Shown here: positions 41,601 to 53,700 of the stretch, piece by piece
Layout of the letters: each line of letters opens with the position of its first letter
Numbering within the stretch: the first letter of the stretch is position 1
Source: Watersipora subatra
Lineage: Eukaryota > Bryozoa > Gymnolaemata > Cheilostomatida > Watersiporidae
NCBI RefSeq assembly: GCF_963576615.1
Contig: NC_088715.1
Coordinates: 51,376,007-51,440,006, forward strand
Reading direction: 5' to 3'
Length of the DNA: 64,000 nt
Program-made: the position numbers and the translations under genes
Notes under the pieces: model-generated
Databases searched by the model: none
What the model was told of the DNA's origin: nothing
What the model saw: only the letters and a program-made list of their open reading frames with translations

Positions 41601-43682
41601 TGCAATGTTTGCGTGCTCTCTCTCTCAGCTCATCATTCTTCGTGTTCCATAAATGCTTGTTATTGTGGGAGTGAAACAAAAATTGGTGAGCAGTAAGGGA
41701 GAGTGAAAATTTATTGTGCATTTTAGCGTTTAATATAATATTTACTATAAACTTTTATTCAATATTCGTATATAACTACATATATAATATCAATTCGTTA
41801 GCCATGTGTCCAAAGATGAATAACGATGTTGAAGGAAGAAGTAAAAATCATAACCATAAGCAGATCATAACTAAGTACACTAAAGTTACTCTAAGTAACT
41901 ATAGTTACTAAGGTTAATATACTATTTTGTTGTTATGATTTTTAATAGTACAGTAATTTTACAATATGTACCGTATACAAAATTTTGATGATTTTTACCA
42001 GGATTTTGCATTAGGCAATTACTCTAGGTTTCTATAGCCCTCTATACGACATTCTCGCCCTACGATGCCTACACCGGACTGAATTAATGTTGTATAGTGG
42101 ATAGGGGTAGGGGTGCACTGTAGGGGAGAGTGGGGCACGTTAAAACACACCTCAAATTTCTTGCCTGTCTACATCATTTTGGATTCTTACCTCACTAACT
42201 AAAGAGTTTTCTAGGTCATCTTATGATATATTTTGATTGCATGAAATGAAAAGAACAGCCATGATTTTGTGAAATTTATTGGCAAATTTTTGCTTTTTCA
42301 TTTTCAAATCCAAATTTAGAGAGTTGCATATCTTCTTTGTACATGATCCCATGTTAACAAAAGTCAGTAGAGGCAGCTATAGACATGTTCTCTTCGCAAT
42401 GCACCCACCAACTTTAAGACGTTACATCATCCTGAGTTGGGATGAACATTTTGGTTATGCAAAGTCATTTAGGGCACGTCGAAACCCAAAGGGTATGGGC
42501 AAGTTGCAACATGTTTTAATGATAAAAATAGAAGGGCAAGTTGTAATATGCCTCAAACTTACCCTTCTATTCTTATGGAGGGGAACAGTCCAAGTAGCGT
42601 TGAAGGTTTGAACTCCAAAATTTCTGGACAATTTTGATATCACGACTGCAAATGCTAACATATAAAAAGAAAAGTTTGATCTTTAGATCAACATGTACAT
42701 ATGTTTTGTTGTACTGTGGAAGTTTGTTTGTCGTGATTCTTGTACACATTGTTCTAAAGTTTATAGCCAACTCTTTTCAAGTTTTTCTTGCTCAGATAAT
42801 CATTGGAAATTTGAATTGTTTGGCTGAAAATAAGTTTCAAGAAAACACAATTCTAAAACTAAAGTTTACTGTGAAAGTCAAGGACATTTCAACGTATCCC
42901 ATAGGGTGTTTCAACGCATCCCCTATCGGGCGCGTTGACACACCAATTATGCAATTAGTACTTTTGTGATATTTTCCAAAGTATACGCCCAGCAGAATTG
43001 GCATTTAGCATACATATGTAAAACATGTTTCTGCATCTTATGTGATTATTTAAATTATATTCTAATATTTTAGTAAAACTTTATAGCAAAAAATGTATTT
43101 TTTGTTGCAACGTGTCCCACCCTCCCCTACTTGCCATTTGAACATAATATGTGGATTGTCTTCATTTTTTTTTAAAGAATAACAACTCTTAAGTTGTTTC
43201 AATTTCTCGGCGGTTTTTCTCGAAAGACAAATCAGTGAGTTTTTCTGCTCATAATTAGACAATTCAAACTGTTGCATTTTAGCATAATCTTGTACAAATG
43301 CTAATCTTAGTTTACCTATCTCCCCTTTTTGTAAAAACACTTTTTTTCCATTTCTTAAAAATTTTATTGGTTGTAAGCATAACATCACTTGATTGTTTGA
43401 ATTACAAACTTCCTGACTGACTGATTACCTGAATTGGCAAGCCTGCATAATCAAATATGTGAGTGGCTGTTTTTTGTGGTTTGTCATATTATAACAAATG
43501 TTATAGTATATTTGTTATGGCAATAAAGATATTTTAGATTCTAAGTGTATTTCTTACTTGACATTTTATTGAATTTCTGCAGATATCGACTTGATTTCCA
43601 AGACGCACTAAAGGTCGAAAAAAGACATGTTCGCATGCAGCGGAGAATCATGAAGGAGAGTGAAGCAGCCGTTTCAAGATAA
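38461..43682 (+). CDS. Two-exon gene for an 86-aa single-pass membrane protein, family unknown (gene-level entry)
   Basis: Exon 1 is 38461-38621 and exon 2 is 43583-43682; together 261 nt, 86 aa plus stop, joined in phase 2. The start sits in a strong Kozak context (GTGCCATGG). The protein has a polar N terminus of about 30 residues, one hydrophobic helix (VALVGFFFGAAF, about 33-44) and a basic, amphipathic C-terminal half. This layout is typical of small integral membrane proteins, including many mitochondrial inner-membrane ones, but I do not recognise the family. It lies between the probable end of ZBBX and ADCY9. AATAAA signals occur about 100 bp past the stop. The intron of about 5 kb holds a 29-bp minisatellite and two inverted-repeat elements. 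Confidence 0.55.
38622..40320. other. Intron of the small membrane protein gene, first part
   Basis: Nothing recognised. At 39890-40010 degenerate AATCATGATTT/TTTTTTC stretches occur that resemble 47905-47960. Confidence 0.45.
40322..40816 (+). repeat. 29-bp minisatellite, about 18 copies
   Basis: The unit is TTATAAGGCACTGACTAGGT then ACTAAAAAA, with 27-29 bp spacing because the A run varies. The first copy is the most diverged (CACTAACTAAGTAC), which fits growth from one edge. Confidence 0.95.
41438..42118 (+). mobile_element. Possible mariner/pogo-like non-autonomous element
   Basis: The left end is TA-CAGTCATACTTCGGCATAC and the right end GGGGTGCACTG-TA, so both ends carry CAGT-like termini inside TA. 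Internal blocks (GATGATTTTTACCAGGA, CTATAGCCCTCTATACGAC) recur at about 15530-15620. No transposase frame. The class assignment is inference from the TA flanks. Confidence 0.4.
42119..43132. mobile_element. Non-autonomous DNA transposon with terminal inverted repeats
   Basis: The left end is GTAGGGGAGAGTGGGGCACG then TTAAAAC; the reverse complement of the right end is GTAGGGGAGGGTGGGACACG then TTGCAAC. The TIRs are about 27 bp and the element about 1014 bp. The motif GGGCACGTTNAAAC is repeated inside. Frames inside show no transposase features, so it would need an enzyme from elsewhere. Confidence 0.7.
43583..43682 (+). CDS. Small membrane protein gene, exon 2 (terminal)
   Basis: The acceptor is AATTTCTGCAG|ATATCG and the stop TAA is at 43680. 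It encodes YRLDFQDALKVEKRHVRMQR followed by RIMKESEAAVSR, a charged helix. Phase 2 in also fits ZBBX exon 17; the membrane-anchor partner is preferred because the exon at 36391 completes ZBBX and this basic helix fits well after a membrane segment. Confidence 0.6.
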
Positions 43683-43778
43683 TAACTGACACAAAAGGCT
43701 TTTTCCAATTCATTATCGATTAATAACATTTGCGTTTGTGTGACTTTGTTGCATTGCTATACTTAAATTCATGTTATA

Positions 43779-43788
43779 AATAAATAAA
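43779..43788 (+). terminator. Poly(A) signals of the small membrane protein gene
   Basis: Two overlapping AATAAA hexamers (43779 and 43783) lie about 100 bp after the stop at 43682, followed by T/G-rich sequence (TGTTTTGGTTT). This is the expected arrangement for 3' end formation. Confidence 0.55.
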
Positions 43789-46700
43789 CTGTTTTGGTTT
43801 AGTCTTGCAATGGAGCATTTCAGAAAAGACTAATGCTTGTGGTTGGGGACACATTCATTGTTGAGCTGTGTTGTTTTTATATTGATGATATTGTATCACC
43901 AAAGTGTTAATAACATGTTCAACTGAAGCTTCGATCTTTTGTCGTTTTTTTCAGTTGCTGCTGCGATTAAATCGGTGGCATTTTGAAACAAATATATAAA
44001 AAACTTGATTTTAATTTGCCGTTACTTGTTGAGAAAAGTTCTTCATAAGTCCTTGATGATTGTTGCTCGCAGTATAGATTCATCAGCAAATATGTATGTT
44101 CTATAAGACTTGGTAGGTATTGAGTGTAATTCTGCAGCATCAAGCTACTAAATAATCAACAAACTTGTTGAAGGAAAGAGATACCATTTATTAAATTTTA
44201 TTTTATTACTCTACGCTAAGTCATCATGTTTTATTGCCTTTATACAATGTTAAAGGTGATGCCGAATTAAACAAATAAAAACTTTGTAAATAGGAGTTGT
44301 CTTCTCAATTTGGATTTGAAGTTATAATAGACTTAGATTTTGATAATGTTTTTTTTGAACGATTCTACTACAAATATTTGAGGCGGTCTATTGCCGCTTA
44401 ACTTACCTGAGAATTCAGCCTATAAAACCATTGATCTCTTTTCCGTAATTGCTTGCGAGCATCGCTAACAGCGTCTCAAGAGGCTAACTTTTTCGATCGT
44501 TCGGCTGGAAGATTTATTTGTTTTTGTGAATGAGGCTGATTGGCAACTACATTTTTACTAATTCGTCTTGAGCATGTAGCGCCAGGTTTCATGCGGAACA
44601 GCATTTTCTCAGCTTTTATTTTAAGTACTCAATCTAATTTGCTAGTGATTATTCAACGTAGTTTTTTTATTATATTTACACATTTTAATATTTTTTGTAG
44701 TAGATGGAATGTTTTACTAGTGGATTGCTAGGTGATTAGTCTAAGATGTTAGTTATTGTAAGAATAGACGTAGTGAATGTGGTTGCTATGTAAAGTGTGG
44801 AATTTGTTTATTAAATTCTTTTAGATTTTTTGCAATGTGGGAACCTTAAGTAACCGTTGCTACTAGATAGGCTAGAGGATGTTCCAGTCTATAGATAGAC
44901 TAAAGCAGCAATCATTCATATATGTCTAGTGGCTTTAGGGAGAATGTGTAAGACCATTGGACAATTGCTTCTCAAAAGATTGTGTGTCAGTAGTTCTATA
45001 AGACAACAGATAAAAGTTAACAGTGCAGATAAGAACGAGCACCTATTTGTTTTGTAAAATGGTTTGGTTCTACAGTTTTCTTCGAAACCTTTATGTGGTA
45101 AGAAGTTTTCTTATTCCTTCATCTTCAAGCACCTATAGTTAAGGGTTTGGCTGGGTTTAATTGTATTTTAAGATTTTACCTAAGAGCAAGGTTTGCTACA
45201 ACATAGCGACAAAAATAGACACATTTTTTGCATATCATATGTCACTAGTTACCTACTCCGCCTTCACCATTACATGAAGACTCTGGCTATGTAGTTACAG
45301 CTGTTTAGTTCTATTAGACAAATTACTAAAGATAACCGAGCTGATACTCACAGGATTGACTTAGCTTCATTTATTTTATGGCAGGCTGAATCATTAAACA
45401 CAAATTATTAAATTAAATATCGAGATTGTTTGAATTGTTAGTTTGAGAAAATTTACCTAAAATTTTTGAACCAGTACCACACTATGCAGTATTTGTAATG
45501 GTTTTAAACTCAATAGATTTTAATGATTATGTTTATGGTAACCTTACCACAATTTTCTCAAATTGAAAAGCTCATTTATCAAACATACAAACAGTTCCAT
45601 TTCCACTTCCAAGTTTCATCTTTTTTTTTTCTGTGATAACAATATTTATTAACTATGCAGGTTATATCTATTAAAGATACAGCTTCTTGCAAAAGTTTAA
45701 TTATAAGAAAGTAGTTCAACTTTCGCAAAATGTATTTTTAATATTATTGAATTGGTTATTGAGGGTTTCAAAATAGATCTATGTCAGATGAACCGCTTTC
45801 AGTTTGATTTTGAATATGTTTCTTCATGACTTCAAAAAATCTGTTGGTGATAAAAGATGAAGACCTTTAACATTACGAAGGGCGTTATGGGGAGCCATTC
45901 GTTTGTTAGTTCTTCATGCTGATCTGGATTTATTCATTCAAGGAAGTAGTCTCTGGCATGGTAAACAGTATAGATTGTCAAATCCAATATTGTTAGTAAA
46001 ATTAAATGTGTAAAAGTTAAATGTGCTCATTCAGACTGCAGCTTTCAGGTATGCATTGTATGGATTTTAGTGTCGAAGGTTTATCTCATTGCCCGTCAAT
46101 GATTTATAGAAAAATTGTTTATATGCTATCCAGATGTATTTGAAACAAGTATTGTGAGTATTAATTTCATTTGATTTTGCAAACTAATTTTTCTTTAGTA
46201 CAAGTTTTTCCATTTGGTGTAAAAAATCAGTAAATTTTCAAACGTATCATTTGTCTCTATAGTTTAAGCATAATAAGGAACATCATTTTTAGGGTTTGAT
46301 GTAAAATGTCAGCACACACATTGAAAATGTATTAGTTCTGAACTAAGAAAAATAGAAAATTAAGAAACTACTATCATCTTCCTCAAGACTTGGTAATGAT
46401 CTTTATTGTTTTCACCAACTGAGTATGGGCTTTATATTTTATATGAGCACAATTTTATATTCGTCGGTTGTATGCGTGAATATTTAAAAAATGAATGGTG
46501 GAGAAGATAATTACTTTTCCAAGGAGCTCCGATAACAGTGTTTGCTGAATTAGTAAATAACTTCTTTTTACAAAGACATACGAAACAATTTAATGTTGCA
46601 GATGGTTCAGGCGGGAACATCGATTAGGGCAGGATGCACTGATTAGGTGAGCATTGTGTCATATCTCCCATATGATTCCACGTTTAATCAGGTGACAGTG

Positions 46701-46789
46701 TGTTGAATACTACTGTTTAGCTGTTGACATGGAAACTGTTGGAGACTCTAAAACGATCGCAGTAATAATTACTATCTTATGTTCTAGGG
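43789..46789. other. Intergenic region upstream of ADCY9
   Basis: AT-rich, about 3 kb, without tandem arrays or recognised SINE heads. It must contain the ADCY9 promoter or first introns, but I see no clear core promoter element. An acceptor-like TTATGTTCTAG at 46777-46787 suggests that the ADCY9 coding exon is preceded by a non-coding exon. Confidence 0.4.
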
Positions 46790-46822
46790 ATGCTGGGTAG
46801 AGCGGTTTTGTGCAGCTCCTAG
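46790..46822 (+). promoter_or_regulatory. Short upstream ORF before the ADCY9 start
   Basis: An ATG at 46790, just after a possible acceptor (ATGTTCTAG|GGATG), opens a 10-codon frame ending in TAG at 46820. It is out of frame with the main start at 46843 and ends 20 bp before it. If this is 5' UTR, it could lower main-ORF translation. Whether the region is transcribed is not shown by the sequence. Confidence 0.35.
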
Positions 46823-46842
46823 CCCAGAATCACAACTCTCTC

Positions 46843-47772
46843 ATGGAGGGCAACAATAACCGCTTCCTTTCACATAAGGACCACCATCTTAACGGCTCTA
46901 ACAACCATGTTGAGCAGATTGAGCTACAAGGAAAACATGCTTCAGACAGAAGACGAACTTCTGGAAATGCCGGGAGTTGTGTTCCTATACTGTTTGAACG
47001 CTCGAAATACGGCACTCTAAATCCTGGCTTTGACTCTCTTATACTCGAACATTATTTTCAGGAATGCTTTTTTCCTCATAATCGACGCAAGTTTCGCTCG
47101 GCTCTCGGCTATATCATTTTCTCTTGTCTAGTCTGGATTATTTACTTTGTGGTTTTAAGGCAGGTAACGCAAATTGACACCCAAATGGAAAAGAGACAGA
47201 GAATCTTATTGGAATATATAATCGGGACTTGTGCATTGCTTGTTATCTCCATCATTTTTATCATTCTCACCAGGTTTGAGTCGTACGCCCGACATTACAC
47301 CAAAGTCTCAATAGTTTATGCTCTCGCCCTTTGCGGTGTTTCCCTCCTTCGCTTTATCTATTTCGACTATGACTACTCTCCTATGTCGTCAGTTGGCTCC
47401 TTCGCTGGTCTCGTACAGATTGTCCTTTTGTTGTATAACCTTTTACCGTTACCTTTCTACTGGGCATTGCTTATCTCAATCCTCTACTCTATCATATATG
47501 AAGTGTTGTTCCTTCTCTCACTGAACGACCCTAGTCCCTCCTACATCGTTGGTCGGGTTTTACTTCTCATATGCGTGCACCTGCTATGCATGTCACTCTA
47601 TCTCATGGCCACTGTTAGAAAGCATTCGACCTTTTCACGGATCGGGCAGTCCACACGGGCCCGGCGGGCTCTGAAGAAGGAGAAGGAACAACAAGACAAT
47701 GTCATCTACAGTCTGATGCCAGTCAAGGTTGCCAAAGAGGCCATCAATAATCGAAACAACGATAAGCAAGAG
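46843..47772 (+). CDS. ADCY9: ADCY9 exon: N terminus and six-helix M1 domain
   Basis: This is one uninterrupted 310-codon exon ending AAGCAAGAG|GTATAG, phase 0. It has [13 protein letters not shown] before the first helix, six hydrophobic segments, then a basic stretch ([14 protein letters not shown]) and the conserved pre-catalytic [11 protein letters not shown], equivalent to the L-x-P-x2-VA motif of cyclases. It is more GC-rich than its flanks. A large first coding exon holding M1 is also seen in vertebrate ADCY9. Confidence 0.92.
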
Positions 47773-50700
47773 GTATAGTGTCATTACTATTTTCCTAATA
47801 TGTTTTTCTTGTATGTACTTGTATCCGTATGAGTTTTTTTTATAAACTTGTTAAAATTTTATTCTCATAAAATCATTTTGTATATTTGTGCAAGGCTGGA
47901 GGCTGGAAAAAAATCATGATTTTTTTCAAAAAATTTGAATTTTTTTTATTTAATTCGATTAAATCAAAGGCCTTTATATAGCGTGGTACTACCAATGCAG
48001 TCAATGACCTCCGTCGTACTTGTTAATTCATGGCAGAAGAGTGTTTATACATTTATTACACACATAAAAACAAGATTGTCAGAAAAAAATGTTTTTACAA
48101 AATATGAAAATATAAAAATAATCCGGATTTTTTTCCAGAAATTCCCTGATTGCAACCAAGATTTAAATCAAGGCATTGAATAATTTGATCTTTTTGAGCC
48201 AATCCTGGTTTTTTGTAAACTCGGCTTCTGATTTTCTAATTTGTATATTTTAATTTCTAAAGCTTCAGGCGCTTCAGCAAGCCGATTATTTTAATGTGAA
48301 TGATTTTATTGCACTTTCATAATAATTTTAAAATTTTAATGATTTAACCATAATAGCGAAGTTTAATTTTAAAAGTTTAATAGAAAAGAAATTCAGAAAG
48401 TTTTTATAGTAGTTTCAGAAAATATCATCCACTCACGTCTTATCAATATCTCGACAAGATATCTTCTGTTTCCCAATTAAGCAGAGCATTTAGGAAGCTA
48501 TGTCCTTACACCTATTTGAAGTGTAGAAATAATCAGACATGTCTGGCCCCTTGTATCACACAACAACGAGGTGTGACCTATATATATACTTGTAATAGAG
48601 ATACTACTTCCCGCCTCAACATGGTTATATTGTACATAAACCTTTGGGTTTTAGATAAGCTTGTAGGCAGTGAGCACCGTTAAGACTCCTTAAACAGACA
48701 ATCATAGTAGGTTGTCCACCGACAATCATGTTAAAGTTCTCTTACCTTGCTACTTGTGACCTTTTTATCTTTCAGTGAGTGTCTATTTGGGCAACCGTGC
48801 AAATTCATTTCTTCTGAACATTGCTCCACTTCATAAGGCAGCTGTGAAGAAGTTATATTTGAATTTTGCTCATTACGTGTTCTATCATTTGACTTCGTCA
48901 AATGAGCTGTTTTGGTATGCCATAACATTCCACCTCAGCTTATATCTAACACTCTAAAGAATATTTTCAATTTTAGAAATTGAATCATTTCGCTTCATTT
49001 TCGTAACTTGTTTGAGTGTGCATATCACATAATATGTATAGATATGCCAAGTAGACACGTAAACTAGAAAATAGAGCATGTCAAACGTCTTTAATACACA
49101 TAAGAGTAGGGTTAGACACCTCGTTGCTGTTTGTTTTTATGCGTTGTTAGTATTTACACTACGAACAGGCTTCAAGTAAAAGCACAATAGCGATATCCCT
49201 TAAAAACACGTAGATTGTGTGCAAACTGAATAGCCCTGTGTCTTTGCCTGATAGCTTTCTGAGCCAACAAAGACACCGTTGATTGATGCTGCTGTATTGA
49301 ATGGTCAGTGACAGCACTTCGGCAGCAGCTGGCTGGTGTGCAATGATTAGCGCAGGCTTTTAAAGGTTACCTAACCTAATGTATAGGGTTATCCGAGAAG
49401 GTTGATAAGCAGCCTCTCCCGCTTGTTAGTCGACTCTCTTCCTCCGACTCTCTTCCTCCGACTCTCTTCTCAGTCTTTTTGTTACTAGAAATGTATCTTT
49501 CATCGATAAAGCTTTTTATGGCTGATGGCGAGTGAGATATGCTGACACAAATAACTATTTATGGTTAGGTATGCTTTTTACGACATCCGTTGAATGTCTT
49601 GGCCATTGGAAGACATGACGGTTATGTTTACTAGCCAATTGTGTCTAATCAGTTATTCGAAATTATTGTATATTGATAAGTTTACAAACGACATCCGTGA
49701 ATCAATTTGCATTAAACATAGGTTGTTAGTTTCAAATTATTGAAAATACTCGGTGTCCGCTGTCATTGAACTCGAGGCTTATTACAGCTGATCTTTTTTC
49801 AACCTTGAGATTAACTTCACATAGCTATGTGTAAGAGTCTCAATGTTTGTGTTTTGTGAGCCGAGAGAAGCTGTACTTGCTGTTAAATTTAAGGTTTCCT
49901 GCTCAGCATGCAGGTAGTAATGATAGTTATACAGCTCAGCCGAATGTACTTTCTCGCAGCACTTAGGTATCAGCAGCAATATCTTTCAACATTTTCATAT
50001 CAAGTTTTAAGCAGTAAAATTTTGGAAAGTTGGCCGAAAAAGCACAAAATAATGAAGCTACTACATTTGCACTGGACACGACGAGCTGTTATTGTAAAAT
50101 CAGGCACAAGGTTTTTTCTCAACGTTTGAACTCAGTTGGATTTCTTTTATAAATGATTGTATGTAATTATAAACTAGTTATAAACGCTTCTTTATGATTC
50201 CTCAAGCTCAAAATTAATGGCTAAATCTGGTTGTACTTTAAGAACACAGTCAAACCTCTACATGCGAAGTTGGGTCGAGATATGCTGTCCGCATTAATAT
50301 GTTGAAGCACATATTGTATGTTGAAGCACATATTTTTATTAGATTACATTGCATTTGTTTAATTCGTTCCACAGTCCAAAATTAGGAAAACTCCTTAACA
50401 AACTCCGGAGACCATTGCGCGTAGCATTAACACTGTTTAACAAACTGTATATGAAAAACAGCATCTTCAAATACTGCACTATTTCTCAATAAAATGAGAT
50501 CTTTATCGCTACTTTGCTATTGTTGTAACTTCTGTAGTTCTGAGCCAGGAGTAACTAAAGCACCTGTTAGAGAATGTCACCTACACTGGCCATATAATGA
50601 TGTTTGTATACTTACTTGGCATTGTGATATTAGCATGATTATACTTGCGCTAGATCACTATACATACAAAATAAATATTTGTTGTCATCAAATTTCTACT

Positions 50701-53700
50701 CTGAAACGGTTTATATTATATAGGCAACTTGCATCTACAGCAATCTTTGGGAAGGTTTCTTTGAATAATATTGACAGCTTGTTTTGGTCAGCACAGTTTT
50801 GGGACGTTTGCAGTTTGCAAGGGCTTGTCTAGAATAAATACTTTCAGCAATTATTTTATTCAAGAAGTAGACCGCGTTGTGTTCATCTCTATTAGATTGA
50901 AGGCTATGGTGGTAGCGTTAAAAAGCATGCTGAAATTTCGCACATTTTTCAAATTTATCCAAAAAATCGTATTAATCCAAAATATCAACCTAAATAAAAA
51001 AAATCATAATTTTCTGCAACTCTGTGCTGAATACTACTTAGATTTTTCATCCTCATACAATAATGTGTGATTATTAAATGTTTTAATATTAATGTTTTCA
51101 TCTATTAAAGTTGGTGTTTAACAGGCATGATAGAACCTGTAAAATAGCTTTCATTAAGCGATGACAACTGGTTCAGTCAGCTCGATGCAAAAACAGCATT
51201 GAAACAAGGGGGGATGTTGGTGAACAGAAGTCTTGTTAGCAAGCTGTCTCGTTATTTTGTTCTAGTAATGAATTTTTCTATCGCTTTACTGGAGCAAATA
51301 TATGTACTGATTGGCGTATGCGTGAGTTCAAAAGGTTTAATTATCTACAAAACTTTATGCGCTTGACTGTTTTTAGAAATATAATGACAGGCATGTTAAG
51401 AGACACAAACGTGACTATAAGAAATCAATGATATTATCATGAACATTAGCAACTTGTATGTTGTACTCGGTAATTTGTCTGCCTTTCACGATTGTGCATA
51501 TGTTACTGTCAGAGTAATATTTCACAGTAACTGTGCATACTGAATGTTTGCTATTACTGTAAGTGTTTCAGAGTAACTATACAGGTGTGTGTGCGTGTGT
51601 GTTGTGCTGAGTAACTACACGCATGTCTTTTCTATTTCTGTGGGCTATGGTTTTTGTTCTACAGTAACTGTTCATACCTGTAGCTATGCATATTATTGTC
51701 ATTTTACAGTAACTACATACATATGTATGTTACAATCGCTCAACAAGTTCAGTTCATCATTTGCTTCTTGTTACATTCTCTCGAACATTCGTAACAGGAT
51801 GAGAGCGGAGAGAGAAGTGGGCCAGAAGGTGTGGAGAGAGGACAGATCGTTTTCAGGCAGTTTACCATGGATAGGATGGAAAATGTCAGCATTCTGTTCG
51901 CCGATATCGTCGGTTTCACCAAGATGTCTTCTAACAAAACAGCTGAGCAGCTTCTGAAGTTACTCAATGAGCTCTTTGGCGAGTTTGATCATTTGAGCGA
52001 TAAGAACAATTGTGAAAAGATAAGCACCTTGGGTAAGAGGTACTTGCTGTTTGTTTTACAGAAATTTGGTTGCCGACAATGAACTTGTGCGCAATCTGGA
52101 ACATAAACAGTCTCAAGGTTGTATATGTAGTTCTTATCATGTTGAAAAATCAATCGAAACCTGACCGAAGTTTTCAAGTTTGTAGCCATTTCTTCTGCAT
52201 GTTGAATAAAACTGGAAGGAGGAAATATGACTTGGCATCAACGTATTTTAGTTTCTATTCACGTTTATTATCTTTTTATGATTGCGGATTTTCTCGTCTT
52301 ACCAACAAAAAGCCGGCTTTCATAGCATTTATAACTGTTTATGACCGTTTATAACCATTTCCATGTTTCATACAATTCCTACGAGTGACATAGGATTTTA
52401 TATAAAAAACAAACATGAAGGAAGTCCCATTTGGTTGACGTTCTCATGGTAGGCTCAGCTTGTGACCATTGCGATGCGGCCAATAAAAACGCATGACTCA
52501 CGAGGATCAGTTTTTTATGTTTATACACAGATGCTGACGCCAGCATATTATTTGCAATATGACGATGGTGCCGTGACTGTGTCATCTCTGCTTTTAGAGC
52601 TCACGGCTTGAGGTGGAAAACGTTTTGTATATAGTCATTGTTCAGTTCAGACTCGATTCGATGTTATACTTGTGAAGCAAGAAAGTTAAAGCTGTGCATA
52701 TGGCATTAAAGCTGTCATGCAATATAATTTGTTTACAATCTTCGCTGTAATAGGATCAATATCCATCTGTCTGTCCGAAGAGGTTAACCCTTAGAGGCTA
52801 GGAAAAGAAACTCCTTTCTTTCAACGGCATTTAAACTTGTAGCTTTGTAGACAGACACGGTGTTTTTATGCCTGACGATCTCTTATGGCACACGGGCTGC
52901 CAGGGTGCTAGTAACAATTTATTAGAGCTTTTCAAAGTTCATTTATCAGTAAATTACACAAAATATTCTTGTTTGTTTGTTTGCCCGGTATATCAGGTTC
53001 AGACCAGACGCGTGTTCAAAAAGTAGCTGCAAATGACTGACAGTTTTCAAAACTTAATTTTTTTGCCAATAAAAATGAGAGGCAATAAATGCATAAAACA
53101 GTTATATGGTAATTGGACTTGCCTGAGATCTGCCGCAATTAATTAAACCCTCTAAGCTAATTATCAGTTTTAATGGAGTTGTATTCTCTATGCGAACACT
53201 ACGAAGCTGCTAGGCAACATGACGATAACATAATGTAAATGTATTTGCTTAAAGCAACAATGGTGTTATTAAACAGAAAGGCATGGGCTCCATTCTCCAT
53301 GTCAACTGTTCTAAATTTGCTTTGTTTCACTTTTAGGTGATTGTTATTACTGTGTGTCCGGTTGTCCCATTCCTGACCCGAACCATGCAAGAAATTGTGT
53401 GAATCTTGGGCTAGATATGGTGGATGCTATTCAGAAGTTTGACAAGAAACACAGCGAAGAGGTGAATTTATTTTCAACACTTGGTTACGTAGCACTGTCT
53501 CAGGACCTGTAGCGGTTTCTGTTGTACGTCAGCCTCTAGAACTGTAGCATCTGTTATTGTTTGCGTCACTTGCTCGCTCCGCAGCATCTTCTATCGGTGG
53601 TATTCTCTCAAGACTTGCAGCGTTGGCTGTCTCTTTCTGATTACCTGAAGCACCATCGGGTGCCTGAGACTTGCGTGAGCCCTGCAGCACCTTCTGGTGC

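Noticed and set aside
42279-42969. Two 110-codon frames inside the TIR element as transposase remnants
   Set aside because: No DDE-like motif, poor composition and overlap with the repeated subterminal motifs.
51589-51957. 122-codon + frame overlapping the cyclase exon
   Set aside because: Out of frame with the conserved C1a exon at 51798-52032.
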